DNA from: JAEUIZ01 sp046155605
GTDB lineage: Bacteria; Planctomycetota; Phycisphaerae; Phycisphaerales; UBA1924
Assembly (NCBI GenBank): GCA_046155605.1
Contig: JBJXFQ010000146.1
Coordinates: forward strand, 1-13,906
Length of the DNA stretch: 13,906 bases
Direction: 5' to 3'
Shown: positions 6,437 through 13,391 of the stretch, one piece after another
Layout: each line of letters opens with the position of its first letter
Numbering within the stretch: the stretch's first letter is position 1
Program-made: the position numbers and the translations under genes
The notes under the pieces: generated by a model
What the model was told of the DNA's origin: nothing
Database searches by the model: none
Seen by the model: only the letters and a program-made list of their open reading frames with translations

Positions 6437-7066
6437 TCACGGTGAAATCTGCTTCTCGAGTGCCTTAACCCGCTGGTCGGCGGAGGCCCGGTGGGCGCTT
6501 GACGGGAACTGCTGCACAAATATCTCGTAGGCAGCGAGCGCAATATTTAGTTTATTCGCACGATCATACAAACATGCCAACTCCCATGACGCGGTCTCTG
6601 AGTGTGCCGAGCCGGGAAGCCGCTCGCCTACTCGTACAAGCAACTCCTCGCCAAGTCCTTCTGATTCCTTCCGATTGCCGAATCTCCCACCCACAATCTC
6701 GCCCCGTACGAGCTTGATTCCGATAGATAGCTCTCTCTCGACCGCTTCGGCGAACTCTGGCGATTGGGGATGACCTGTGGCGATCCGCTCATAGTCATGG
6801 AGAGCGGCGTAACCGTCGCCGAGATCCACAAGCAGGCCGCCACGCATCAGGAGCGCGAAGGGTACTTTCGGATCGTTTGCATCCTTCTCCGAGTGACGCG
6901 CGATCCACACGTTCAGTTCCTCCAGCGCTCTAGTTCGCTCACCCGTCGCGAGGGCAGCACGAGCCACGTCAAGATCGTCACGCGGGAGTGGTCTTCGCAA
7001 GAAAAACGTTGGTATCGCTATGATCATGATCCCACACGCGCCGCCGATCCAGAGTTTGCGACTCAT
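6437..7066 (-). CDS. Membrane-anchored TPR-repeat protein
   Basis: A 209-residue protein with a single N-terminal membrane segment (about residues 5-23, KLWIGGACGIMIIAIPTFFL). Its hydrophilic part shows TPR-like helical hairpins at about 33-58, 70-97 and 157-188. The last one (ASWELACLYDRANKLNIALAAYEIFVQQFP) resembles the TPRs of YbgF/BamD-type envelope proteins. The segment could be an uncleaved signal anchor, with the TPR part outside the cytoplasm. The start ATG 7066 is preceded by GGGA at a spacing of 7. An in-frame ATG at 7081 and longer frames are less well supported. It is divergent from the sigma factor-kinase operon, sharing a 317-bp intergenic region. TPR proteins are scaffolds; the partner is unknown. 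Confidence 0.7.
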   Translation of the reverse strand: MSRKLWIGGACGIMIIAIPTFFLRRPLPRDDLDVARAALATGERTRALEELNVWIARHSEKDANDPKVPFALLMRGGLLVDLGDGYAALHDYERIATGHPQSPEFAEAVERELSIGIKLVRGEIVGGRFGNRKESEGLGEELLVRVGERLPGSAHSETASWELACLYDRANKLNIALAAYEIFVQQFPSSAHRASADQRVKALEKQISP

Positions 7067-7383
7067 GTTCACGTCCCGCATTCTTGAAACACGGTGGCTC
7101 GTCCTCCCGAGAACGACCGCCGGTCTGTGAGGCGACGCAGTGTACAACACCACGCCAAGCAGCCTGCCAGACTTATCGGCCCCGCGCCCGATAATCCGGC
7201 CATCTCGCCACAGATTCTCGCATGAAAGGGTGAGATTCCTCCCTTCGTTGTCGCCGCGATGGTGCCGTCGTGCCGCGAACTTCTGCCATGTCCATCGAAA
7301 CCCCTTGTCAACTCGCGGTTTGTGTGAGACAATGCGGCGGGGCTGCCGCGCGGCGACCCCGCGCGCAACGAACCCGAACGCCC
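7067..7383. other. Divergent intergenic region between TPR gene and ECF sigma gene
   Basis: A stretch of 317 bases without a supported gene. It must hold the promoters of both divergent units. The plus-strand candidate is listed separately at 7305-7333. I could not pick a credible minus-strand promoter for the TPR gene. An in-frame upstream extension of the sigma gene (to 7270) crosses this region but is Arg/Cys-rich and unlike the family. Confidence 0.4.
7305..7333 (+). promoter_or_regulatory. Candidate housekeeping-type promoter for the ECF-kinase operon
   Basis: TTGTCA (7305-7310) and GACAAT (7328-7333) are separated by exactly 17 bases. They differ from the TTGACA/TATAAT consensus at one and two positions. 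Predicted transcription start is near 7340, about 44 bases before the sigma-factor ATG at 7384. It is a pattern match only. Confidence 0.4.
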
Positions 7384-7971
7384 ATGCTCAGTTCACCTTC
7401 GCCACACGATCCGACCCGAGTCACTCAGTTGCTTGACGCTATCGGCGCGGGCGATCCGAAGGCGGCTGACGAGTTGCTCCCGCTGGTGTACGACTCGCTG
7501 CGAGCGATGGCACGCTCCGAACTTGCTCGTGAGTTACCGGGACAAACCCTCCAACCCACGGCTCTCGTTCACGAGGCCTACCTGCGGCTCGTCGGCGAGG
7601 GTCACGTCGCGTGGGAGAACCGACGGCACTTCTACGGCGCGGCGGCCCGCGCCATGCGCCGCATCCTCGTCGAGCGCGCGCGCCAACGTCAGGCGCTCAA
7701 GCACGGCGGCGGGCGCAAGCGAGAGGCGCTGCCGGCTGACTCGCTCCTTGCCGAGCCCGATGCCGTCGATATGGTCGCGCTCGACGGCGCGCTCGATCGC
7801 CTGGCACAGCGCGACGAGCGCTGGGGCGAGATCGTCATGCTCCGCTATTTCGCCGGCCTTTCCATCGAGGAGACGGCCACCGCGATGGGCCTCTCGATCA
7901 CCACCGTCAAGGACGACTGGTCCTTCGCTCGCGCCTGGCTGCGGCGCGAGGTGCAGAAAACTGAGGCCTAG
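7384..7971 (+). CDS. ECF-family RNA polymerase sigma factor (TIGR02999-like)
   Basis: A 195-residue sigma factor of the ECF type common in Planctomycetota and Acidobacteriota. The sigma-2 region contains AADELLPLVYDSLRAMAR and the lineage-typical GQTLQPTALVHEAYLRLVG. Sigma-4 contains WGEIVMLRYFAGLSIEETATAMGLSITTVKDDW, with the helix-turn-helix near the C-terminus. It directs RNA polymerase to alternative promoters. The ATG at 7384 gives a start fitting the family (...VTQLLDAIGAGDPKAADELL). A longer frame from 7270 is rejected because it would begin upstream of the candidate transcription start. No anti-sigma factor gene is adjacent. The Ser/Thr kinase gene starts 2 bp after the stop, suggesting coupled translation and phosphorylation-based control, as known for kinase-linked ECF groups. 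Confidence 0.92.
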   Translation: MLSSPSPHDPTRVTQLLDAIGAGDPKAADELLPLVYDSLRAMARSELARELPGQTLQPTALVHEAYLRLVGEGHVAWENRRHFYGAAARAMRRILVERARQRQALKHGGGRKREALPADSLLAEPDAVDMVALDGALDRLAQRDERWGEIVMLRYFAGLSIEETATAMGLSITTVKDDWSFARAWLRREVQKTEA

Positions 7972-7973
7972 CC

Positions 7974-10634
7974 ATGCCCGAGGCCATCCATCGAGCCCGC
8001 GATGCCTTTGTCCGCGCACTGGCCGTGCCCGCCGAGGCGCGACCGGCACTTCTCGACGTGCTCTGCGGCGACGACCCGGCGCTGCTCGAAGAGGTCCGCG
8101 GGCTGCTCGAATGCCACGAATCCGCCGGCGAGTTCCTCGAGCCCGATTCCGCGCCCGGCAAGGTCGCGCGCCGCGCCGCGATGGGCTGGATGGGCCTGCC
8201 GCCGGGCTCGCGCCTCGGAAGTTACACGATCCGCGAAGAACTGGGCAGCGGCGGCATGGGCGTGGTCTACGTCGCCGAGCAGGACTCGCCCAAGCGCACC
8301 GTCGCGCTCAAGGTCATCCGCCCGGGGCTGGCCTCGCCCGCGCTCCTGCGACGATTCGAGCACGAGGCCGCAGTGCTCGGGCGGCTTGCGCACCCGGGGA
8401 TCGCGCAGATCTTCGAGGCCGGCACCGTCGATGTCGCGGGCGGTCGCCTCCCGTTCTTCGCGATGGAACTCGTCACCGGGCGCACGCTCCTCGAGCACGC
8501 CAAGACGGTGAGCCTTGATCCTCGGCAGCGGCTCGAACTCATGGCCCGCGTCTGCGACGCCGTTCATCACGCGCACCAGAAGGGCGTGATCCACCGCGAC
8601 CTGAAGCCGGGAAACATCCTCGTCCAGGCCGAGCCTGGCGCGACGCGCTCGGGCACCACGCGCCAGGCCACCTCGCACGACACCATCGGGCAGCCCAAGG
8701 TGCTGGATTTCGGCGTCGCCCGCGTCACCGACGCCGATATCGCCGCGACCACCATGCATACCGGCGCGGGCCAACTCGTCGGCACGCTTCCTTATATGAG
8801 TCCTGAGCAGGTCGGAGGCGATCCCGGCGCTCTCGACACTCGCTCCGACGTTTACTCGCTTGGCGTCATCCTCTTTGAACTGCTCACGGGGCGCACGCCG
8901 CACGACCTTTCGAAGATCAGCGTGCCCGAGGCCGTGCGCGTCATCAAGGAAGAAGAGCCGACGCGGCTGAGTTCGATCGATCGGCTCTTCCGCGGCGATG
9001 TCGAGACGCTCACGCGCAAGGCGCTGGAACGAGACAAGAACCGTCGTTATCAGTCGGCCGCCGAGATGGCCGACGACCTCCGCCGATTCCTCCGCGACGA
9101 GCCGCTGGTGGCCCGGCCCCCGAGCCGGGTCTATCAACTCCAGAAGTTCGCGAAGCGCAACCGAGCCCTGGTCGTCGGAGTGGCTGCGGTCTTCGTGGTC
9201 CTCGCGCTCGGTGTGATGGGCACGAGCGTGGCGCTCGCCCGCGCGCTCGACGCCGAGGCACAGGCGCGAAGCGAATCGATCGCTGCGCAGGAAAGCGCCG
9301 CGCGAGCGCTCAGCGCCGAGGCACAGGCGCGCACGGACTCGACAGCGGCGCAGCGGAGCGCGGCGCGGGCCGACAGCGTCAAGGAGTTTCTCGCCAAGAT
9401 GCTCGGCGGCATCGATCCCGCCGTCGCGCAGCGCATGGACCGCGAACTCTTCCGCCTCATTCTCGAGGACGCGGCCAAACGAGTTGATGAGTCCAAGCTC
9501 GATCCTCAGGCCGAGGGCGAGGTTCGATTCGCCATCGGCGTCGCGGCCTACCGCGCGGGCATGCACCCGCTCGCCGAGCCGCATCTGACCAAGGCGCTCG
9601 AGCTGCTCGAGCGCACGGCCGGGCCTGACGATCCCGCCACGCTCGAGGCCGCGGGCGAGCTCGGCGGCGTGCTGGTGGACATCAACCATCTCGACCGGGC
9701 CGAGGCGGTCATGCGCCGCGCGCTCGACGGCTGGACTCGGGTGGCCGGCGAGCGCGACGCGCGAACCATGAGCGCGATGAACGATGTCGCCGTGGTGCTC
9801 CAGACCAAGCACCAGCACGCGGAAGCCGCGGCGCTGCACCGCCAGGTGCTGGCGCTCAAACGCGAGGTGCTCGGGCCGGAGCATCCCGACACGCTGCAAT
9901 CGGTCGCGGGGCTGGGCATCGCGCTCATGGAACTGGGCCGGCTCGACGAGGCGCGCCCGCTTCTGATGGATGCCTACTACAAACGCCGCGAGATCCAGGG
10001 CCATGACCATCCACAGACCATCAGTTCGCTCAACAATCTTGCGGCGTTCCACGACCGCGAGAAGCGGCTCGATCTCTCGATGCCGCTCTATGCCGAGGCG
10101 TACGAGGCGTCGCGGCGGATCAAGGGCGACGAGCATCCCGAGACGCTGGCGACGATGAACAACCTCGCCGGCGTGATGGGTGATTTACAACATTATGACC
10201 AGGCCGAGCCGCTCTATCTCAAGATTCTTGAAATCCAGCCGAAGATCCTCGGCCCCGGCCACCCGAGCACCGTCATCACGCTGAACAACCTCGCCAAACT
10301 CTACCAGCGTCAGAAAGCGTTCGACAAGGCTTTGCCGATCTATGAGCGAGCGGTCGAGGGAGCGCAGAAGGCCTTCCCGCCGGGCCATCTCTTCACTGCG
10401 GCGATGACAAACTCGCTCGGCTCGACGCTCACGAGCCTGGGGCGATATGAGCAGGCCGAGCCGAAACTGCTCGAGGCCCGCGCGCTGCTCGAAGCGTGGC
10501 CCAACGACGACCGGGGCGTCAAGGCCGACAACGCCAACATGCTCGTGCGGCTCTATGAGGCCTGGAACAAGCCGGACGAGGCGGCGAAATGGAAGGCGAT
10601 GCAGGTCTCGAAAGAGCCAGCACCCAAGCCGTAG
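7974..10634 (+). CDS. Ser/Thr protein kinase with transmembrane segment and TPR sensor tail
   Basis: An 886-residue PknB-type kinase. After an acidic N-terminal helix region (1-60) the kinase domain runs about 84-373. It has the P-loop GSGGMG 91-96, K113, E131, HRDLKPGN 207-214, DFG 245-247, a GTLPYMSPE activation segment and SDVYSLG. All catalytic residues are present, so it should be active. One membrane helix lies at about 399-421. A duplicated 21-residue AEAQAR...SAARA unit (about 426-467) follows and probably forms a coiled coil. Residues about 515-876 hold roughly eight 42-residue TPRs of kinesin-light-chain style (LGPEHPDT, LNNLA). The kinase is thus cytoplasmic and the TPR array on the far side of the membrane. 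It starts 2 bp after the ECF gene. The sigma factor is the likely substrate (inference). Confidence 0.93.
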   Translation: MPEAIHRARDAFVRALAVPAEARPALLDVLCGDDPALLEEVRGLLECHESAGEFLEPDSAPGKVARRAAMGWMGLPPGSRLGSYTIREELGSGGMGVVYVAEQDSPKRTVALKVIRPGLASPALLRRFEHEAAVLGRLAHPGIAQIFEAGTVDVAGGRLPFFAMELVTGRTLLEHAKTVSLDPRQRLELMARVCDAVHHAHQKGVIHRDLKPGNILVQAEPGATRSGTTRQATSHDTIGQPKVLDFGVARVTDADIAATTMHTGAGQLVGTLPYMSPEQVGGDPGALDTRSDVYSLGVILFELLTGRTPHDLSKISVPEAVRVIKEEEPTRLSSIDRLFRGDVETLTRKALERDKNRRYQSAAEMADDLRRFLRDEPLVARPPSRVYQLQKFAKRNRALVVGVAAVFVVLALGVMGTSVALARALDAEAQARSESIAAQESAARALSAEAQARTDSTAAQRSAARADSVKEFLAKMLGGIDPAVAQRMDRELFRLILEDAAKRVDESKLDPQAEGEVRFAIGVAAYRAGMHPLAEPHLTKALELLERTAGPDDPATLEAAGELGGVLVDINHLDRAEAVMRRALDGWTRVAGERDARTMSAMNDVAVVLQTKHQHAEAAALHRQVLALKREVLGPEHPDTLQSVAGLGIALMELGRLDEARPLLMDAYYKRREIQGHDHPQTISSLNNLAAFHDREKRLDLSMPLYAEAYEASRRIKGDEHPETLATMNNLAGVMGDLQHYDQAEPLYLKILEIQPKILGPGHPSTVITLNNLAKLYQRQKAFDKALPIYERAVEGAQKAFPPGHLFTAAMTNSLGSTLTSLGRYEQAEPKLLEARALLEAWPNDDRGVKADNANMLVRLYEAWNKPDEAAKWKAMQVSKEPAPKP
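9251..9331 (+). repeat. Tandem intragenic duplication in the kinase juxtamembrane region
   Basis: CGCCGAGGCACAGGCGCG occurs at 9251-9268 and again, identical, at 9314-9331. The offset is 63 bp, exactly 21 codons. The duplicated unit encodes AEAQAR(S/T)(E/D)S(I/T)AAQ(E/R)SAARA. The Ala/Glu-rich character suggests a helical or coiled-coil spacer between the membrane segment and the TPR domain. Preservation of frame implies that the unit length is tolerated or selected. Confidence 0.7.
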
Positions 10635-10673
10635 CTGCGCGAATCATAACAAAGCAACTCGCCGCCGAGCACG

Positions 10674-12359
10674 TCAACCAAGGTCCAAGCCACCCGCCTT
10701 CGAGTGCGCTGTCTCGGACGGATCAATCATCCGCCCTGAATCAGCCGGCAGCAAGATCCTGAACGTCGCGCCCTGGCCTTCGGCCGATTCCACCTTGATC
10801 CGTCCGCGATGCTCCTCGACGATCCGCTTGGTCACGGCCAAGCCCAGCCCGGTGCCGCGCGTGCCCTTGGTCGTGTGGAACGGCTCGAAGATCCTCTGCA
10901 TTCGCTCTTTCGGGATGCCCGGGCCGTTGTCAATCACCGCGATTTCCACCATCCCCGGCGAGCCCTCGCCGCGCGCGCCCGGTGCGTGAAATGTGCTTCG
11001 CACCGTCACCACCCCGCGCCCCGGTTCCACCGCCTCCACCGCGTTGGTGAGTAAGTTCATCAGCGCCTGATGCACCAGCGGCCCATCAATCGGCACCGGC
11101 GGCATCTCCGGATCATTATCGACAATCAGCGCCACGCCCTTCGTGTTGCACTGCCCTTCCATCAGTTGCGAGCACTCGTCGATCAGCGGCCCAAGCGGCG
11201 CGAGTTCCGGCTCCACCTGCCGCTGTCGGCTGAACGCGAGCATGTTGAGCGTGAGCGAGACGATGCGATCCAGGTTGCGCTTGAGGATCTCCCAGCCGCC
11301 CTTGGCGATCTTCAAGTCGTCCTTCTTGAGGCCCATCTCGACGACATCCGCTCCGCCGCGGAGTCCCTGGAGGATGTTCTTGATCGCGTGCGAGAGTTGC
11401 GCGACCGTCTGCCCGATCGCCGCGAGCCGTTCGGTCTGCAACTTCTGCTGATAAAGGTCCGCGTTGGCCAGGGCGAGGCCCGTGTGCTGGCCGATCGCGT
11501 TCAGCAGCGCGAGTTGCTCCTGCGTGAACGTGTAGTTCGCGATCGACGAATCGACCCAGAGCGCACCGAACGTGCGATCGCGGAAACGGATCGGCGAGCA
11601 CACCGCCGAGCGGATCCGCAGCCGTTGCACGCTGTCGCCCGCGGCAAAGCGCGGGTCCGTCATTGCGTTCGTACACAAGATGCCCTGCGCGTCGCGGAGC
11701 GCGTGGTCGAGGATCGTCCGCGACACCACCAACTGCGCCTCGTCCTTGTCCTTGGGCGGCGTGCGATACTTCACCACCGCCGGCTTGAGCGGATCGTCCG
11801 GCTCGCCCCCGCCGAGCAGCACAAACCCGCGCTCGGGCTTGAACTCGGCCATCACAAGTTCAAGCACCTTCTTGAGCAGTTCCTGCCGCGAGAGCGCCTG
11901 CGTCGTGATCGTGGTGAGGCGATAGATGACGCGGAGGTGGTCGGCGGCGGCGGCGCGGGGCTCGGGCTCCGAGAGGATCACCGAGTCCTCGTTGCTCACC
12001 ATCGTCTGCTCGATCTCGGATTCGAGCAGGTCGGTGCCAATGAGCCGGATGACGTCCTCCTCGTCGCCCTCGGCGTTGCCGAAGACAAAGAGCGTGGAGC
12101 CGGTGCGGATCTGGTCGCCCGGCTTGAGGCGGACGCGTTCGCCGATGCGGACGCCGTTGACGTAGGTGTTGTTCTGCGATTGCAGGTCGCGGATGTACCA
12201 GACGCCGTCGTCGGGCGTGAGTTCCGCGTGCCGGCGCGAGACCGTGTTGTCCGTCAGCGGCAAGGCCTCCGACGAACGCCCGATCAACTGCGGCTCATGG
12301 TCCGGCAACTCGAACTTGCGGCCCTTGTCCGGGCCCTGCATGACGGTGAGGATGAGCAC
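10674..12359 (-). CDS. FHA-GAF sensor histidine kinase
   Basis: A 561-residue soluble histidine kinase without membrane segments. The FHA domain is at about 1-95: GRS 27-29, SRRH 41-44 and N68-G carry the phosphothreonine-binding residues. A GAF domain is at about 141-303. The dimerisation/phosphoacceptor helix has LSHAIKNILQGL with H324. The ATPase domain has the N-box NLLTNAVEAV (435-444), DNGPGIP (477-483), FEPFHTTKG and GTGLGL (502-507). No receiver domain is fused and no response regulator is adjacent. The start is GTG 12359, because LILTVMQGPDKG forms the first FHA strand; an ATG at 12341 would truncate it. The gene converges on the Ser/Thr kinase with 39 bp between stops. FHA domains bind phosphothreonine, so input from that kinase is a plausible inference. 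Confidence 0.92.
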   Translation of the reverse strand: MLILTVMQGPDKGRKFELPDHEPQLIGRSSEALPLTDNTVSRRHAELTPDDGVWYIRDLQSQNNTYVNGVRIGERVRLKPGDQIRTGSTLFVFGNAEGDEEDVIRLIGTDLLESEIEQTMVSNEDSVILSEPEPRAAAADHLRVIYRLTTITTQALSRQELLKKVLELVMAEFKPERGFVLLGGGEPDDPLKPAVVKYRTPPKDKDEAQLVVSRTILDHALRDAQGILCTNAMTDPRFAAGDSVQRLRIRSAVCSPIRFRDRTFGALWVDSSIANYTFTQEQLALLNAIGQHTGLALANADLYQQKLQTERLAAIGQTVAQLSHAIKNILQGLRGGADVVEMGLKKDDLKIAKGGWEILKRNLDRIVSLTLNMLAFSRQRQVEPELAPLGPLIDECSQLMEGQCNTKGVALIVDNDPEMPPVPIDGPLVHQALMNLLTNAVEAVEPGRGVVTVRSTFHAPGARGEGSPGMVEIAVIDNGPGIPKERMQRIFEPFHTTKGTRGTGLGLAVTKRIVEEHRGRIKVESAEGQGATFRILLPADSGRMIDPSETAHSKAGGLDLG

Positions 12360-12419
12360 GGGGAAGGGTAGGGGCGTCTTCGCATCGAATGCGACGACGA
12401 GTGCTTAGCTTTAAGAAAT

Positions 12420-12446
12420 CGGAGCTTGAGCGACCGGTGCTTTGCG
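12420..12446 (+). repeat. Intergenic 27-bp repeat, copy 1
   Basis: This stretch (CGGAGCTTGAGCGAC..., ending GGTGCTTTGCG) matches 13215-13241 at 25 of 27 positions in the same orientation. It lies between the FHA histidine kinase and the MNT gene. A related GATGCCAC motif follows at 12472. The core resembles the short dispersed repeats seen in planctomycete intergenic regions. Confidence 0.65.
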
Positions 12447-12499
12447 GTTCCAACCAAACCGGACCGACTCCGATGCCACGGCCACGCATATCATCGCGC

Positions 12500-12808
12500 A
12501 TGACCACTGGCCCCGATGACATCGCCGCGTTGATGGCGACGAACCTCTCCCGCCTGCGCACGCGGTTCGGCGTTTCGGGCATGGCGCTCTTCGGCTCATG
12601 CGCCCGCGGTGAGGCGACGCCCACAAGCGACGCCGACGTGCTCGTCACGTTCCAGTCCGGAGCCCGGGTCACCCTCTTGACCCTCGCCGCGCTCAAGCGT
12701 GATCTCGAGAAACTCCTGGGCCGGAGTGTTGACCTGGTGGAGGACCACCCCCGCCTCCCCGAATCGCTCCGACGTGAGATCGAGAAAGACCTGCGCCGTG
12801 TCGCATGA
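12500..12808 (+). CDS. mntA: MNT-type nucleotidyltransferase antitoxin
   Basis: A 102-residue minimal nucleotidyltransferase. It has the Pol-beta-fold motif GSCARGEATPTSDADVLV: G32-S33, then D44 and D46. A third acidic residue follows in SVDLVED (D78). In MNT-HEPN systems this protein transfers AMP to the tyrosine beside the HEPN RNase motif and silences the toxin. The start ATG 12500 places the motif as expected (MTTGPDDIAALMATNLSRL...). ATG 12473 and 12389 in the same frame would add basic sequence overlapping the repeat copy. No clear Shine-Dalgarno is present. Its stop overlaps the HEPN start by 11 bp, so the pair is one operon. All catalytic residues visible are intact. The symbol follows family usage and is not certain. 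Confidence 0.87.
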   Translation: MTTGPDDIAALMATNLSRLRTRFGVSGMALFGSCARGEATPTSDADVLVTFQSGARVTLLTLAALKRDLEKLLGRSVDLVEDHPRLPESLRREIEKDLRRVA

Positions 12809-13157
12809 GCGTTCATCGCGGCATTGGCGCGAACGCGTGCGGGTGATGGTCGAGGACATCGTACGGGCGCGGGCTTTCATCCAGGGACACACGCGAGAGA
12901 GTTTTGTCAGCGATGAGAAGACAGTCTTTGCCATCTGCTACGCCTTCGTGCGCCTGGGCGAGGCCGTGCCGCACGTCCCCGATGACATTCGCGCGGCACA
13001 CCCCGAGATCGAGTGGCGCGACGTGCGGCAGTTCCGCAACTTCATGATCCACGTCTATCTCGCCGTGGACCCGGCCCGCCTCTATGACACCGCCGTGCAT
13101 GATCTCCCGCGGCTCGAAGAGCAGTTGCGGGCGGTACTCAACGATCAGCGTGAGTAG
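12798..13157 (+). CDS. hepT: HEPN-domain toxin (DUF86, RNase)
   Basis: A 119-residue HEPN protein of the DUF86 group. The family pattern WRERVRVMVEDIVRARAFI, then YAFVRLGEAV (usually IGEA), HPEIEWRDV and R80-NFMI-H85-V-Y87 is complete. RNFMIHVY fits Rx4HxY: R and H form the RNase site and Y87 is the residue expected to be AMPylated by the MNT partner. The start is GTG 12798, overlapping mntA by 11 bp and giving MSHERSSRHW..., the usual leader length. The frame is open further upstream to 12699 but that part is a shadow of mntA. Active toxins cleave RNA (tRNA in characterised cases) and slow growth. Toxin and antitoxin both look functional. Confidence 0.87.
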   Translation: MSHERSSRHWRERVRVMVEDIVRARAFIQGHTRESFVSDEKTVFAICYAFVRLGEAVPHVPDDIRAAHPEIEWRDVRQFRNFMIHVYLAVDPARLYDTAVHDLPRLEEQLRAVLNDQRE

Positions 13158-13214
13158 ACGTTCCGTTGCGAGGCTCTTTCCAACCCGATGCCACCCGCCC
13201 TTGCTTTACGAGCC

Positions 13215-13241
13215 CGGAGCGTGAGCGACGGGTGCTTTGCG
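13215..13241 (+). repeat. Intergenic 27-bp repeat, copy 2
   Basis: Same orientation as the copy at 12420-12446, differing at two positions (G for T at the seventh base and G for C at the sixteenth). The two copies lie either side of the MNT-HEPN operon. The second is embedded in the larger repeat cluster. Confidence 0.65.
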
Positions 13242-13267
13242 CGGGCCAAGGGCGACGGTTGTCGTGC

Positions 13268-13295
13268 CACCGACTTCGGCTTTGCGAAGTCGGTG
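13268..13295 (+). repeat. Perfect 11-bp stem hairpin
   Basis: CACCGACTTCG and CGAAGTCGGTG are exact reverse complements around the loop GCTTTG. TCGTGCCAC just before and GTGGGACGA shortly after could extend the stem with a bulge and one mismatch. There is no T-tract, so it is not a typical terminator, though it could act as one for the toxin-antitoxin transcript, whose last stop is about 110 bp upstream. Confidence 0.65.
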
Positions 13296-13391
13296 CGGTG
13301 GGACGAGAGGCACCGAAATCGCTCTGCCGGATTGCGCGAACTCTGCGGCACGGCTCAACTCGGTGCCACCCGCCTGAATACAGTGTCGGCG

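Larger units (their letters stand above)
13158..13391. repeat. Hairpin-rich intergenic repeat cluster
   Basis: No gene is supported in these 234 bases, which instead contain nested repeats. The 27-bp repeat copy 2 is at 13215-13241. GATGCCACCCGCC at 13187-13199 and GGTGCCACCCGCC at 13362-13374 match at 12 of 13 positions and bracket the segment. CACCCG at 13192-13197 pairs with CGGGTG at 13229-13234. A perfect 11-bp hairpin lies at 13268-13295. This looks like one or more non-autonomous intergenic elements. Confidence 0.65.

Noticed and set aside
5896..6543. Minus-strand frame of 215 codons spanning the livH/TPR gap
   Set aside because: Overlaps both flanking genes in another frame and has Ser/Arg-biased composition typical of non-coding high-G+C DNA.
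7968..10136. Minus-strand frame of 722 codons opposite the Ser/Thr kinase
   Set aside because: Antisense shadow; the plus strand encodes all kinase and TPR motifs.
10635..10673. Bidirectional terminator between the converging kinase genes
   Set aside because: Only 39 bases and no stem with a T-tract could be found.
11070..12371. Plus-strand frame of 433 codons opposite the histidine kinase
   Set aside because: Arg/Leu-rich antisense shadow with no domain; the minus strand has intact FHA, GAF and ATPase motifs.
13185..13375. CRISPR-like array
   Set aside because: The repeats are irregularly spaced, partly inverted and few; there are no uniform spacers and no cas genes.
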